Below, piece by piece: positions 42,824-53,033 of a stretch of DNA of 64,000 bases (positions within the stretch are counted from its first letter, which is position 1; every line of letters begins with the position of its first letter). Location of the stretch: assembly GCF_030545015.1 (NCBI RefSeq), contig NZ_CP120653.1:248001-312000 (forward strand). Direction: 5' to 3'. Both the position numbers and the translations under genes were made by a program. The DNA comes from Myroides sp. JBRI-B21084 (GTDB lineage: Bacteria > Bacteroidota > Bacteroidia > Flavobacteriales > Flavobacteriaceae). The notes beneath the pieces are model-generated. The model had not been told where the DNA came from. It saw only the letters and a list, made by a program, of their open reading frames with translations, and did no database searches.

Positions 42824-44209
42824 CTATACCATGTTTTCAGGTTTTACCCAATGGTCAAACTCTTCTTCGGTTAAATATCCTAAATCAAGAGCTGCTTGTT
42901 TTAATGTACAATTGTTTTTATGCGCAGTTTGAGCGATTTCGGCTGCTTTGTAATATCCAATTTTAGTATTTAAAGCAGTAACCAACATTAATGAGTTGTT
43001 TACTAGTTCATTAATTTTAGAGTGATTTGGTAAAATACCTTGCGCACAATTGTTGTTAAATGAAACACATGCATCACCTAATAATTTTGCCGATTGTAAA
43101 ATATTTGTTGCCATTAATGGTTTAAAAACATTCAATTCAAAATGACCTTGTGTACCAGCAATGGTAATAGCCACATCGTTTCCCATTACTTGTGCAGCAA
43201 CCATTGTTAAAGCTTCGCATTGTGTTGGGTTTACTTTTCCAGGCATAATGGAAGAACCTGGTTCGTTTTCAGGTAAAATCAATTCACCAATGCCTGAACG
43301 TGGTCCTGAAGCTAATAAGCGAATATCGTTTGCAATTTTGTTTAATGAAACGGCAATTTGTTTTAATGCTCCATGCGTTTCTACAATTGCGTCGTGAGCT
43401 GCAAGGGCTTCAAATTTATTTTGTGCCGTTTTAAAAGGTAAATTAGTAAATTTTGAAATGTATTTAGCAACCAAAACATCATATCCTTCAGGAGTATTTA
43501 TACCCGTACCAACGGCAGTTGCACCTAAAGCAATTTCAGATAAATGATTAAGGGTGTTTTTTAATGCATTTAAACCGTAATTTAATTGAGCCGCATATCC
43601 AGAAAATTCTTGACCTAAAGTTAGGGGAGTGGCATCCATTAAATGTGTGCGCCCAATTTTTACAATATTTTTAAAATCTAAGGCTTTTTGTGCTAAAGTA
43701 TCATGTAATTTTTTAACTCCTGGAATTGTAGTTTCCGTAATCATTACCAAAGTTGCAATGTGCATAGCTGTTGGAAATGTATCATTAGATGATTGTGATT
43801 TATTTACATCATCGTTAGGTTTTAAAATTTTTTCATTACTTTCTAAAGATAAACCGGCAAGTATTTGAGCTCTATTTGCAATTACCTCATTCACATTCAT
43901 GTTGGTTTGCGTACCCGAACCCGTTTGCCAGATAACCAATGGGAAGTGTTCATTAAGCTCATTATTTAAAATTTCGTTACAAACGGTTTCAATAGCATTT
44001 CTTTTTTCTATCGATAAAACGCCTAAATCACAATTGGTATATGCAGCAGCTTTTTTTAAAATAGCAAAAGCTTTTATTATTTCAATTGGCATCGAAGCTT
44101 CTGTACCTATTTTAAAGTTATTTCGCGAACGTTCTGTTTGTGCACCCCAATATTTATCAGCAGGCACTTTAACTTCGCCCATGGTATCGGTTTCAATTCT
44201 GTACTTCAT
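42824..44209 (-). CDS. fumC: Class II fumarate hydratase
   Basis: The 461-residue enzyme shows [52 protein letters not shown] and the class signature [13 protein letters not shown]. It interconverts fumarate and malate in the TCA cycle. Homologs also include aspartase, but [10 protein letters not shown] and [13 protein letters not shown] favour fumarase. No iron-sulfur Cys set is present. Single gene. Confidence 0.95.
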   Translation of the reverse strand: MKYRIETDTMGEVKVPADKYWGAQTERSRNNFKIGTEASMPIEIIKAFAILKKAAAYTNCDLGVLSIEKRNAIETVCNEILNNELNEHFPLVIWQTGSGTQTNMNVNEVIANRAQILAGLSLESNEKILKPNDDVNKSQSSNDTFPTAMHIATLVMITETTIPGVKKLHDTLAQKALDFKNIVKIGRTHLMDATPLTLGQEFSGYAAQLNYGLNALKNTLNHLSEIALGATAVGTGINTPEGYDVLVAKYISKFTNLPFKTAQNKFEALAAHDAIVETHGALKQIAVSLNKIANDIRLLASGPRSGIGELILPENEPGSSIMPGKVNPTQCEALTMVAAQVMGNDVAITIAGTQGHFELNVFKPLMATNILQSAKLLGDACVSFNNNCAQGILPNHSKINELVNNSLMLVTALNTKIGYYKAAEIAQTAHKNNCTLKQAALDLGYLTEEEFDHWVKPENMV

Positions 44210-44292
44210 TTCTAGGTAGTGTTGGTTTACTTAAAGGTAGTACTTTTATTAGGTGAATACTGTATTTTTTTTAGAATTATTTAAGATTTTAG

Positions 44293-44323
44293 TTGGGGTT
44301 GTTAAAGTTTCGTTATATCTTTG
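44293..44323 (+). promoter_or_regulatory. Promoter of the small membrane protein gene
   Basis: TTG (44293-44295), 20 bases, TATCTTTG (44316-44323) fits the consensus. It covers the first possible ATG (44293), so the ATG at 44353 must be the real start. Confidence 0.65.
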
Positions 44324-44352
44324 TAAGCGTATACACAAAAAATTCCGGAATC

Positions 44353-44511
44353 ATGTTTGAATTTCAACAATTTATTGCTTTTTTAATTGGATTAACTATT
44401 ATGACCATGGGTTTTTGGTTAATGATTTTCCTTATTAGCTTTGTATTTTACTGGGCATTTGGAGGAGCAGCTGATCTTATTAAAGAAAATAAAGCTAAAA
44501 GAGATGCATAA
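44353..44511 (+). CDS. Small single-pass membrane protein, 52 aa
   Basis: The ATG at 44353 gives 52 residues: MFEFQQFIAF, then a hydrophobic span of about 30 residues with one or two helices (LIGLTIMTMGFWLMIFLISFV, then FYWAFGGAADLI), and a charged tail KENKAKRDA. No family was recognised. The promoter and following terminator make it a single-gene unit, which supports its being real. Confidence 0.75.
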   Translation: MFEFQQFIAFLIGLTIMTMGFWLMIFLISFVFYWAFGGAADLIKENKAKRDA

Positions 44512-44527
44512 GTAATTTGCGTTAAAA

Positions 44528-44558
44528 AAAAATCCTTTTCAATTTGAAAAGGATTTTT
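44528..44558. terminator. Bidirectional terminator
   Basis: A nearly continuous 15-base palindrome, AAAAATCCTTTTCAA with TTGAAAAGGATTTTT, lies between the small membrane gene and the convergent YebC gene. Confidence 0.9.
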
Positions 44559-44561
44559 TAT

Positions 44562-45272
44562 TTATGCCATGGTTGTATATACATTTTGTACATCGTCGTC
44601 TTCCTCAATTTTCTCTAACAATTTTTCAACATCGGCAATTTGCTCTTCTGTTAATTCTTTTGTTACTTGTGGAATACGGTCAAAGCCCGATGATAAGATT
44701 TCCATATTGCGTTCTTCTAATTCTTTTTGTATAGATCCAAAACTATTAAAAGGAGCATAAATTAAGATTCCATCTTCGTCTTCAAAAATTTCATCAACAC
44801 CAGCGTCTATCAATTCAAGTTCAAATTCTTCTAAATCTAAACCTTCAACTTTAGCAATTCTAAAGTTACAAGTATGATCAAACATAAATTCTACCGAACC
44901 TTGCGTACCTAAAGTACCGTTACATTTGTTAAAGTACGAGCGAATGTTTGCAACTGTTCTGTTGTTGTTATCTGTAGCTGTTTCAATTAAAACGGCAATA
45001 CCGTGTGGTGCATAACCTTCAAATAAAACTTCTTTATAATTGGCTGTATCTTTGTCTGATGCTTTTTTTATGGCACGCTCAACGTTGTCTTTAGGCATGT
45101 TTGCTGCCTTAGCATTTTGAATTACAGCACGTAAACGAGCATTGGTTTCAGGATTTGGTCCGCCTTCTTTAACAGCCATAACTATATCTTTACCAATACG
45201 TGTAAACGTTTTAGCCATTGCCGACCAACGTTTCATTTTTCTTGCCTTTCTAAATTCAAACGCTCTTCCCAT
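44562..45272 (-). CDS. YebC/PmpR-family protein
   Basis: The 236-residue protein has the family start GRAFEFRKARKMKRWSAMAK, then KEGGPNPETNARLRAVIQNA, EGYAPHGIAVLIE and NKCNGTLGTQGSVEFMF. YebC-like proteins act as transcription regulators or, as found recently, assist translation through proline stretches. Common name YebC2-type for those outside recombination loci. Single gene after a shared terminator. Confidence 0.95.
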   Translation of the reverse strand: MGRAFEFRKARKMKRWSAMAKTFTRIGKDIVMAVKEGGPNPETNARLRAVIQNAKAANMPKDNVERAIKKASDKDTANYKEVLFEGYAPHGIAVLIETATDNNNRTVANIRSYFNKCNGTLGTQGSVEFMFDHTCNFRIAKVEGLDLEEFELELIDAGVDEIFEDEDGILIYAPFNSFGSIQKELEERNMEILSSGFDRIPQVTKELTEEQIADVEKLLEKIEEDDDVQNVYTTMA

Positions 45273-45355
45273 TTCTTTTTTAATTAAATTTACGCAAAAT
45301 TATAGAAAAGAAGTTTTCTATAAAAAAAAACACGAATTATTTTAACTGAAAGCAC

Positions 45356-46003
45356 ATGAAAAAAATACTTTTAATAGCTTTTTTGGCAAGTTTTATTAGC
45401 AACGCTCAAGAAAAAGAAACGAATAGAATTGAAATTTCGCCTTTTATTGGAGTTTCATCATCTAATTATTACGGAAACATTAAGCTTGAAAATAATAAAA
45501 ACCTAACTGCGCCTATTTTTGGTGTAGATGGCGATTTTTTTATAAATGATAGATGGAGCATAAAAGCAGGATTTGAATGCCAAACTTTAGGATCAAAGGT
45601 TTATGTTGAAGAATTTGTTGAATACCCAGCAGGTAATTATTATTACGAATATTATTATGCCAAAGAAAAGTTGAAATTTATATCGATTCCTTTACATGCT
45701 AATTTACATTTTGGAAGATTAAAAAACTGGAATTTTAATTTTGGACCAACGGTTGGTTTTATACTTTCGGGCAGTTTTAATGGAGAAAAATTTGATAATG
45801 ATATTTTACGAAAAGAACAGTTTGGATTAGGTATTGGAATAGGTTATAGGTTTGAAATTGATGAAGAATTTAGTTTTGGTATTGATTATCAGGAATATAT
45901 AGGGTTAACGTCTAACCTTAATAGTACTTTTATGTATCCAAAACCATTTATTGGAAATATTTCCGGAAATTTTAACCTTAGACTTATCTATAAATTACAA
46001 TAA
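45356..46003 (+). CDS. Outer-membrane beta-barrel protein, 215 aa
   Basis: A signal peptide (cut after SFISNAQ) precedes a barrel of about eight strands with aromatic ends: FIGVSSSNYYGNI, WSIKAGFECQTLG, FGPTVGFILSG, GIGIGYRFEID and the final FNLRLIYKL. It is of the porin/OmpW-like PorT family seen widely in Bacteroidota. Ligand unknown. It ends with a two-way terminator shared with gcvT. Confidence 0.75.
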   Translation: MKKILLIAFLASFISNAQEKETNRIEISPFIGVSSSNYYGNIKLENNKNLTAPIFGVDGDFFINDRWSIKAGFECQTLGSKVYVEEFVEYPAGNYYYEYYYAKEKLKFISIPLHANLHFGRLKNWNFNFGPTVGFILSGSFNGEKFDNDILRKEQFGLGIGIGYRFEIDEEFSFGIDYQEYIGLTSNLNSTFMYPKPFIGNISGNFNLRLIYKLQ

Positions 46004-46004
46004 C

Positions 46005-46035
46005 AAAAAAGCTACTTTTTAAAAGTAGCTTTTTT
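46005..46035. terminator. Bidirectional terminator between barrel gene and gcvT
   Basis: AAAAAAGCTACT pairs with AGTAGCTTTTTT around a short AT loop, with T tracts on both strands. Confidence 0.88.
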
Positions 46036-46056
46036 TATATAAATTTTCAGCAGTAA

Positions 46057-47139
46057 TTATTTCTTATAAAAAGGTGCTTTTACAACTTGTGCTTTCACAT
46101 CGTTTTTACGTATACGAATAAAAATTTCAGTACCTTCTTTTGCAAATTCTTTATTCACATAACCCATACCAACACCTTTGTTTAAAGATGGTGATTGTGT
46201 TCCTGAAGTAACATGACCAATTACGTTTCCGGCTGCATCAACAATTTCGTAATCGTGACGTGGAATTCCGCGATCAATCAGTTCAAAACCAACTAATTTT
46301 GTAGCCACACCGTTTTCTTTATCTGCTTTAATGTTTTCGCTATTTACAAAATCTTTTGTAAATTTAGTAACCCAACCTAAACCAGCAGCAATTGGCGAAG
46401 TAGTGTCGTTAATTTCGTTACCATATAAACAATAACCCATTTCTAAACGCAATGTGTCGCGTGCAGCTAAACCAATTGGTTTAATACCGTATGGTTCACC
46501 AGCTTTTAAAACTTCGTTCCAAATATGCACAATGTCTTCGTTTTTAGCATAAATTTCAATTCCGCCAGAACCTGTATATCCTGTAGCTGAAACAATTACG
46601 TTTTCTTTACCAGCAAAAGTACCTACTTCAAACGTATAAAATTTAAGGTTAGCCAAATCTACATTTGTAATGCTTTGCATTGCTTGGTTTGCTTTTGGGC
46701 CTTGAACTGCTAATAACGAATACGCATCTGATAAATTTTCTAACGATGCATTCATTGAATTATGAGAAGAAATCCATTCAAAATCTTTATCGATGTTTGA
46801 TGCATTTACAACCATTAAATATTCGTTATCGTTTACTTTATAGGTAATAATATCGTCAACAATCCCCCCTTTATCGTTAGGTAAATAGCTGTATTGCGCT
46901 TTTCCAGGTACTAAAACAGCAGCGTCGTTACTTGTTACTTTTTGAACTAAATCTAAAGCATTTTCGCCCGAAATTTTAAATAATCCCATGTGCGATACAT
47001 CAAAAACACCCACATTGTTTCTAACCGTTTCGTGTTCTATAGTAACGCCTTCGTACTGAACCGGCATATTAAATCCTGCAAAAGGAACCATTTTAGCTCC
47101 TAAAGCAACGTGAACGTCATTTAAAGGTACTTGTTTCAT
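46057..47139 (-). CDS. gcvT: Glycine cleavage system aminomethyltransferase (T protein)
   Basis: The 360-residue enzyme shows [60 protein letters not shown] and [12 protein letters not shown]. It moves the methylene group from the lipoyl H protein to tetrahydrofolate. No gcvH or gcvP is nearby, as is usual in this family. Confidence 0.96.
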   Translation of the reverse strand: MKQVPLNDVHVALGAKMVPFAGFNMPVQYEGVTIEHETVRNNVGVFDVSHMGLFKISGENALDLVQKVTSNDAAVLVPGKAQYSYLPNDKGGIVDDIITYKVNDNEYLMVVNASNIDKDFEWISSHNSMNASLENLSDAYSLLAVQGPKANQAMQSITNVDLANLKFYTFEVGTFAGKENVIVSATGYTGSGGIEIYAKNEDIVHIWNEVLKAGEPYGIKPIGLAARDTLRLEMGYCLYGNEINDTTSPIAAGLGWVTKFTKDFVNSENIKADKENGVATKLVGFELIDRGIPRHDYEIVDAAGNVIGHVTSGTQSPSLNKGVGMGYVNKEFAKEGTEIFIRIRKNDVKAQVVKAPFYKK

Positions 47140-47210
47140 ATTTGTTGAATGATATTATTTTTTACCAAGCGAAATTACATTAATTTTAAACGATTAACAA
47201 TTTATTGCTT

Positions 47211-49613
47211 TTATAATTTTAATTTTCGCAATCTAAGAGCATTTGCAATTACAGAAACCGAGCTTAAACACATTGCTAATGCAGCAATCATGGGCGATAA
47301 CAAAATGCCTGTAGTGTAATACATTACTCCTGCAGCAACTGCTATACCAATTACATTATAAACAAAAGCAAAAAACAAATTTTGCTTAATATTTTGCATA
47401 ACTTTAGTACTTAAAATATAGGCGTTTTTTACAAGTGAAAAAGAGCTATTTAAAAGGGTTATTTTAGCAAAATCTTGTGCCAAATCAGACCCATTGCCCA
47501 TTGCAATACCAATATCAGCTTTAGCAAGTGCAGGAGCATCGTTTATTCCGTCGCCAATCATTGTAACAATTTTTCCTTCTTTTTGATTTGATTCAATCAT
47601 TGATAGTTTATCTTGAGGCAGTTGTTGTGCAAAAACGTTATTAATGCCAACCTGTTGTGCAATTGCATTTGCTGTGTTTTTATGATCGCCCGTTAGCATT
47701 ATTATTTGTATGTTTTTTGATTGAAGAAATGATACGGTTTCTTTAACTCCGGGCTTTATTGCATCGTGAATAATAGCCAAACCAACCAATTCATTATTTA
47801 TAGAAACGTACGAAACAGTTTTTCCTTGATTTTGAATTTCGGTTACTTTAAATTTTATTTCTTCAGTAATTTCAATGTTATTTTGATTTAGCAACGCTTC
47901 GTTTCCTAAAATTACTTTTTCTTTATTTAATACAGCTTGTATGCCTTTGCCTTGAATAGTTGCTACCATTTTTGCAGGTTCAAATGCTATTTTTAATTCA
48001 TGGGCTTTATTGGTAAATGCTTTAGCAATGGGGTGTTCACTGCTTGCGTTAAGTTGGGCTGTAATTTTAATTAGTTCTTCTTCTGAAATTCTTTTTAATG
48101 GAATGATTTTTTCTAATGATGTTTTTCCTTCTGTTATTGTTCCTGTTTTATCTGTAATTAAAACATTGGTTTTTTGTAAAGATTCTAAAGCTTCAGCTTT
48201 TTTTATTAAGATCCCATATTCGGCTCCTTTGCCAATTCCTACCGAAATAGAAACCGGTGTAGCCAACCCCAATGCACAAGGGCAAGCAATTATTAGTACA
48301 GAAATGGCATTTTGTAAACCAAATAACAACGAGGGATCTTTAGAAAAATATCCCCAATACACAAAACTACAAACTGCAATAAAAACTACTATAGGTACAA
48401 AATACCCTGAAATTTTATCGGCTAAACGCTGAATTGGAGCGCGAGATAAACTAGCTTTGTTTACCATTTCAATAATTTGTGCAATGGTTGTAAATTGCCC
48501 AACTCGGGTTGCTTTCATTGTAAACGATTGATCGGTATTGATACTACCTGCTAAAACCTCGTCGTTTTCTTTCTTGTTTACAGGTAAGGGTTCGCCAGTT
48601 AACAAAGCTTCGTTTACAGATGTATTTCCAGATTGAATGATACCGTCTACTGGTATTTTTTCACCAGGTTTTACCAATAATTCATCGTTAATTTGAACTT
48701 TGTCTATATCAATTTCAGTGGTTTTTCCATTTAATAAAAGCGTAGCTTTTTGCGGAACTAAATTCAATAAATGTTCTAAAGACGATTTTGTTTTTTTGTG
48801 TGCACGTGCTTCTAACCATTGTCCTAAAATCATTAACGTAAAAATTACGGCAACGCTTTCAAAGTAAATGGGTAAATGGCTGTTGTTGTGAAAGGCATGT
48901 TGATTAAAAAACACGTAAATTGAAAATAAATAAGCTGCAATTGCGCCTAAACCAATCAAACTAAACATGTTTAAGTTTAAAGTTTTAAAGGAAACATAGG
49001 CGCGTTTTAAATATTTTTTACCGATTGTTAATACAGCCGTAGCTCCTAAAAATTGCAACCAAAGCGCAACGTTAAACGGAATTATGTTGTAAATAAAACT
49101 ATCGTGATTCATACCCAACATGGCAATAAAAAAAACAGGAACGGTAACTATTGCCGCTTGTAAAAACATAGTTTTTAAAATACTTTCCTCGTTGTTTTTG
49201 GTTGTGCTTCCACCAATTTGCACCAAATCCATACCACAAACGGGGCAGCCAACATTGCTATCGTAAACTTTATCGCCTTCGCAAAGCATTGGGCAATAGT
49301 ATTTACCAGCTAAATGTTCTAACTGTTTGGGCGGTTGGTTATGATTGTTGTGATTATGTGCAGCATGGTGAGCTATTTCTGAAAGTATTTCTGTACCATC
49401 GGCATTTATTGTAATTTCCTGAATGGTGTACGGACCTTTGTGTGAAAGTGCATTTTGTAAATCTTCTAAAGCAATTTTTTTGTTTGTTTCTATAACAGCT
49501 TCAGCAGGATTTAAACTTACTTCAACTTTATCTGCAACGGTTTGTAACGCTTCGGTAACTTTGGCTTGGCAGCCGCTGCACGTCATTTCGTTTATTTTAT
49601 AGCGGGTTTTCAT
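47211..49613 (-). CDS. Copper-type heavy-metal P-type ATPase
   Basis: The 800-residue pump starts at the ATG at 49613 with an HMA domain (Met-Thr-Cys-Ser-Gly-Cys), a His-rich linker (HHAAHNHNNHNQ), and a heavy-metal binding YHS-like zinc ribbon (YYCPMLCEGDKVY, GCPVCGMDL). Eight membrane helices carry Cys444-Pro-Cys446 in the sixth. The phosphorylated Asp is Asp488 (DKTGT), and the hinge GDGINDAPAL is intact. It exports Cu(I) or a similar ion. It follows an HMA-AraC regulator on the same strand, which may control it. Confidence 0.93.
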   Translation of the reverse strand: MKTRYKINEMTCSGCQAKVTEALQTVADKVEVSLNPAEAVIETNKKIALEDLQNALSHKGPYTIQEITINADGTEILSEIAHHAAHNHNNHNQPPKQLEHLAGKYYCPMLCEGDKVYDSNVGCPVCGMDLVQIGGSTTKNNEESILKTMFLQAAIVTVPVFFIAMLGMNHDSFIYNIIPFNVALWLQFLGATAVLTIGKKYLKRAYVSFKTLNLNMFSLIGLGAIAAYLFSIYVFFNQHAFHNNSHLPIYFESVAVIFTLMILGQWLEARAHKKTKSSLEHLLNLVPQKATLLLNGKTTEIDIDKVQINDELLVKPGEKIPVDGIIQSGNTSVNEALLTGEPLPVNKKENDEVLAGSINTDQSFTMKATRVGQFTTIAQIIEMVNKASLSRAPIQRLADKISGYFVPIVVFIAVCSFVYWGYFSKDPSLLFGLQNAISVLIIACPCALGLATPVSISVGIGKGAEYGILIKKAEALESLQKTNVLITDKTGTITEGKTSLEKIIPLKRISEEELIKITAQLNASSEHPIAKAFTNKAHELKIAFEPAKMVATIQGKGIQAVLNKEKVILGNEALLNQNNIEITEEIKFKVTEIQNQGKTVSYVSINNELVGLAIIHDAIKPGVKETVSFLQSKNIQIIMLTGDHKNTANAIAQQVGINNVFAQQLPQDKLSMIESNQKEGKIVTMIGDGINDAPALAKADIGIAMGNGSDLAQDFAKITLLNSSFSLVKNAYILSTKVMQNIKQNLFFAFVYNVIGIAVAAGVMYYTTGILLSPMIAALAMCLSSVSVIANALRLRKLKL

Positions 49614-49732
49614 AATTAGGTACATCTTTTTGTAAAATTACTCCGAAAACCCAAAAATACCTTTACACAATTATAAAAAAAGTTTGTATAATTTAAAGAA
49701 ATTATCAGAAAAAAAATAAACCTTTTAAAGGT

Positions 49733-50305
49733 TTATTTTACTTCAGTATTTTGTAAAACTTCTTCTTTAAAAGTTTTAATTTCTTTAAAATGCGTTGGTG
49801 CTAAACCGGTTACTTTTTTAAATTGGTTGCTTAAATGACCCACCGAACTGTAATTCATTTTATAGGCAATTTCGCTTAATGTTAATTCATCGTAAACCAA
49901 TAATTCTTTAACCTTTTCTATTTTTTGAAGAATGTAGTATTGTTCAATTGTTTGCGATTCTTGGTTAGAAAATAAAGTACTTAACGTTTGGTATTCTGTT
50001 TGTAACTTACTAGCTAAATATTCAGAAAGCGTAATGGTTAAATCGTTCATATCTTTAGAAACCAATTCAATTATTTGATTTTTTATACGTTCAACCAACA
50101 TGCTTTTTTTGTCGCTTAAAATTTCAAACCCCAAAGGTTTTATGGCATTTTCAATTTTATCACGATCGTCAAGTGTAATGGGTTCATGAAATTCAATCAT
50201 ACCTAAATCTACGTCGTTTATATCGTAACCTAAATCTTCCATCGTTTTTTCAATAACCATAATACATCGCGGGCAAACCATATTTTTAATACGTAAGGTT
50301 TTCAT
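49733..50305 (-). CDS. HMA-like/AraC regulator of metal export
   Basis: I start at the ATG at 50305, giving 190 residues. The N-terminal 70 residues resemble an HMA metal-binding domain (LRIKNMVCPRCIMVIEKTMED) with Cys10 and Cys13 as likely ligands. The C-terminal 80 residues are an AraC helix-turn-helix pair (LTLSEIAYKMNYSSVGHLSN then QFKKVTGLAPTHFKEIK). It lies 120 bases upstream of the copper ATPase gene in the same direction. A regulator that senses Cu directly is inferred from the domain pair. Confidence 0.85.
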   Translation of the reverse strand: MKTLRIKNMVCPRCIMVIEKTMEDLGYDINDVDLGMIEFHEPITLDDRDKIENAIKPLGFEILSDKKSMLVERIKNQIIELVSKDMNDLTITLSEYLASKLQTEYQTLSTLFSNQESQTIEQYYILQKIEKVKELLVYDELTLSEIAYKMNYSSVGHLSNQFKKVTGLAPTHFKEIKTFKEEVLQNTEVK

Positions 50306-50479
50306 AAATTTAATTTTTACATAGATTTTTTCAAATATATCATAAACCAATCGGTTATAAAAGTAAAAATATGTTTTTAATTGATTTTTAAAGAAGTTGT
50401 GCTAAAAATCAACCTAAAATTAAGAAAAATGTAACACCTAAATTAAAGCTGAAATTGTACTTTTGACAAAATTTTTATA

Positions 50480-51172
50480 ATGAAAATACAAATTTGGTCG
50501 GATGTTATGTGTCCGTTTTGTTATATAGGGAAGAAGAATTTTGAAGCTGCTTTGGAAACACTTCCGTTTAAAAATGAGGTTGAAGTTGAATGGAAAAGTT
50601 TTCAATTAGATCCTGATTTAACCGAAACATCGGGTTTAAAAACAACAAGTCAATATTTAAGTGAGCGTAAAGGATTAACTACTCAACAAGTTGATCAAAT
50701 GCAACAGCATGTTAAGGAAATGGGTGAAAAGGCGGGTATTCATTTCGATTTTTATAAAAATATAATAGCAAATACCTTTTTAGCTCATAAATTATTACAT
50801 TTTGCAGCTAAAAGCAACAAAGCGAATGATGCGGAAGAATTGTTATTTAAAGCTCATTTTGAAGACGGAGAAAACATTGCCAATGTAAATGTTTTGTTAC
50901 AAATTGCAACAGAATTGGGGTTAAATACAGAACAAGCCAAAGAAATATTAACAACAAATTTGCTTGATAACGAGGTGAATAATGATATTTTAGAAGCAAA
51001 AAATATGGGCGTTTCAGGTGTTCCGTTTTTTGTATTAAATAAAAAATACGCATTATCGGGTGCGCAACCTACTCATTTATTTATTGAAGCTTTAACCCAA
51101 ACCTACAACGAAACGGTTTTAGTAAATGAAACTAAAAATGGGAGTTCGTGTACAATAGACGGTTGTGAGTAA
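50480..51172 (+). CDS. DsbA-family oxidoreductase, FrnE-like
   Basis: The 230-residue protein starts MKIQIWSDVMCPFCYIGKKN, with the CPFC active site at residues 11-14, and has an inserted helical domain and the cis-Pro loop GVSGVPFFVLN near residue 175. No signal peptide is present, so it acts in the cytoplasm. FrnE proteins are linked to oxidative stress and polyketide metabolism. A TACTTTTG box lies at 50458-50465. Divergent from the HMA-AraC gene. Confidence 0.9.
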   Translation: MKIQIWSDVMCPFCYIGKKNFEAALETLPFKNEVEVEWKSFQLDPDLTETSGLKTTSQYLSERKGLTTQQVDQMQQHVKEMGEKAGIHFDFYKNIIANTFLAHKLLHFAAKSNKANDAEELLFKAHFEDGENIANVNVLLQIATELGLNTEQAKEILTTNLLDNEVNNDILEAKNMGVSGVPFFVLNKKYALSGAQPTHLFIEALTQTYNETVLVNETKNGSSCTIDGCE

Positions 51173-51192
51173 TATATAAAAAGTCAAAGTTT

Positions 51193-51225
51193 AAACCTGC
51201 AAAATTTATAGAAATTTGCAGGTTT
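51193..51225 (+). terminator. Terminator of the FrnE-like gene
   Basis: AAACCTGCAAA pairs with TTTGCAGGTTT around an 11-base loop and ends in more T. Confidence 0.85.
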
Positions 51226-51322
51226 TTTTATAAATAAACTTCAATTTTAAATCTTTCAATTATTAAATCTTTCAATTTGATTTCAAAAAGGCTACTTTTG
51301 CAAAGCCTTAAAATTTTTAATC

Positions 51323-52342
51323 ATGTATAAATCAATAATTCGTCCGCTTTTATTCAAATTTGATCCCGAAAAAGTGCATCATTTTACTTTTTCAATGATA
51401 AAAACCATGCATGCTATTCCGGGTATGAAATCGGTATTAAAATCGATCTATCAAGTAAATGATAAAAAATTAGAACGCGAAGTTTTTGGTTTAAAATTTA
51501 AAAATCCAGTAGGTTTAGCTGCAGGTTTAGATAAAGATGCTAAAATATATAATGAATTAGATGCATTTGGTTTTGGTTTTATTGAAATTGGTACCATTAC
51601 TCCTAAACCACAGGAAGGAAATCCTAAAAAACGTTTGTTTCGTTTAAAAGAAGATTCGGGAATTATTAACCGCATGGGCTTTAATAATGGCGGAATTGAC
51701 TTAGCAATAGAACGATTAAAACAAAACAAAGGGGTTTTAATTGGTGGTAATATTGGTAAAAATAAAGTAACACCTAACGAAGAGGCAGTTAACGATTATA
51801 CCATTTGTTTTGAAGCTTTATATCCTTATGTTGATTATTTTGTAGTGAATGTTAGTTCACCTAACACACCAAATTTACGCGCGTTACAAGATAAAGAGCC
51901 TTTAACAGCTTTATTAGCAACCTTGCAAAGTTTAAATGTTAAGAAGCCAAAACAAAAGCCAATTCTACTAAAAATAGCACCCGATTTAACCAATGAACAG
52001 TTATTAGATATCATTGATATTGTAAACGATACCAAAATTGCAGGTGTTATTGCTACAAATACTACCATTGCACGCGATGGGTTACAATCTGCAAATAAAG
52101 TTGAAGTAGGTGGTTTGTCAGGCAAACCATTAACCAAAAGATCTACCGAAGTTATTCGTTTTTTATCAGAAAAAAGTAATAAATCGTTTCCAATAATTGG
52201 AGTAGGAGGTATCCATACTGCAGCCGATGCTTTAGAAAAATTAGACGCTGGTGCAGCGTTAATTCAAATTTATACTGGTTTTATTTACGAGGGTCCTGCT
52301 TTAATTAAAGAAATTAACCAAGCTATTCTAAAACGTAGTTAA
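51323..52342 (+). CDS. pyrD: Dihydroorotate dehydrogenase (quinone), class 2
   Basis: The 339-residue flavoenzyme has the N-terminal membrane-contact helices ([16 protein letters not shown]), [34 protein letters not shown] with the class 2 catalytic Ser, and [15 protein letters not shown]. It oxidises dihydroorotate to orotate with quinone, in pyrimidine synthesis. A TACTTTTG box lies at 51293-51300. Its stop TAA shares a base with the ATG of the LysE gene. Confidence 0.96.
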   Translation: MYKSIIRPLLFKFDPEKVHHFTFSMIKTMHAIPGMKSVLKSIYQVNDKKLEREVFGLKFKNPVGLAAGLDKDAKIYNELDAFGFGFIEIGTITPKPQEGNPKKRLFRLKEDSGIINRMGFNNGGIDLAIERLKQNKGVLIGGNIGKNKVTPNEEAVNDYTICFEALYPYVDYFVVNVSSPNTPNLRALQDKEPLTALLATLQSLNVKKPKQKPILLKIAPDLTNEQLLDIIDIVNDTKIAGVIATNTTIARDGLQSANKVEVGGLSGKPLTKRSTEVIRFLSEKSNKSFPIIGVGGIHTAADALEKLDAGAALIQIYTGFIYEGPALIKEINQAILKRS

Positions 52343-52971
52343 TGACGTTAGATATTATTATATCATTTTTTATTACAAGTTTTGCTTTAACTATATCGCC
52401 TGGACCAGATATAATGTATGTTTTATCTACAAGTTTAGCAAAAGGCAAGCAATTTGGTTTAGCGGCAGCAGTTGGTTTAAGTTCAGGGTTGTTATTTCAT
52501 ACCACATTATTGGCTTTTGGAATTTCAACCTTAATAGTAGCCATTCCATGGTTGTTTTTAGCAATTAAAATATTTGGTTCTTTATATTTATTGCGAATTG
52601 TATATTTTTTATACAAAATACCTTTTCAGCCAATTAGTGTAGAACCAACAACGCAAACCATAACAAAAAGTAATGTATTGCAACAAGTACAACAAGGTTT
52701 AATAATGAATATTTTAAACCCCAAAATTATGTTGTTTTTTTTGTCGTTGTTCCCAACATTCTTAAGGCCAGCTGCGGGTAATTTAAAAATGCAAGTTTAC
52801 ACACTAGGCAGTATAGCCATGATTCAAGCTTTTATTGTTTTTTGTGCAGTTGCCATATTAAGTGGTTATTTAAACACTTTTTTAAAGCAAAACAAATACG
52901 TGCAAGCATATATGAACTACTTTCAAATTGCAATTTTTATTACATTAATTGTTTTTATGTGGATAAAATAA
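52342..52971 (+). CDS. LysE/RhtB-family amino acid exporter
   Basis: The 209-residue protein has five or six membrane helices, with the family patterns ISPGPDIMYVLSTSLAKGKQ and AVGLSSGLLFHTTLLAFG, and GLIMNILNPKIMLFFLSLFP. It exports an amino acid or a homoserine-lactone-like compound. Its ATG overlaps the pyrD stop by one base (TAATG), so it is translated with pyrD. Confidence 0.93.
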   Translation: MTLDIIISFFITSFALTISPGPDIMYVLSTSLAKGKQFGLAAAVGLSSGLLFHTTLLAFGISTLIVAIPWLFLAIKIFGSLYLLRIVYFLYKIPFQPISVEPTTQTITKSNVLQQVQQGLIMNILNPKIMLFFLSLFPTFLRPAAGNLKMQVYTLGSIAMIQAFIVFCAVAILSGYLNTFLKQNKYVQAYMNYFQIAIFITLIVFMWIK

Positions 52972-52996
52972 CTGCTTACAAATTGGATTAATTTTT

Positions 52997-53027
52997 TTTG
53001 TAGATATTTTACTTTCTATTATCTTTG
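52997..53027 (+). promoter_or_regulatory. Promoter of the HMG-CoA lyase gene
   Basis: TTTG (52997-53000), 19 bases, TATCTTTG (53020-53027) is a full consensus match. It ends six bases before the ATG at 53034, so the transcript is probably leaderless. Confidence 0.65.
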
Positions 53028-53033
53028 AAACTT

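Noticed and set aside
44293..44352. Longer N-terminus for the small membrane protein
   Set aside because: The ATG at 44293 lies inside the -33 region of the promoter.
51241..51285. Repeated AATCTTTCAATT units before pyrD
   Set aside because: Two short, imperfect AT-rich copies; no structure or conservation supports a function.
51276..51300. TTTG and TACTTTTG as a full pyrD promoter
   Set aside because: Only 13 bases separate the boxes, too short for the consensus; only the -7 box is noted in the gene entry.
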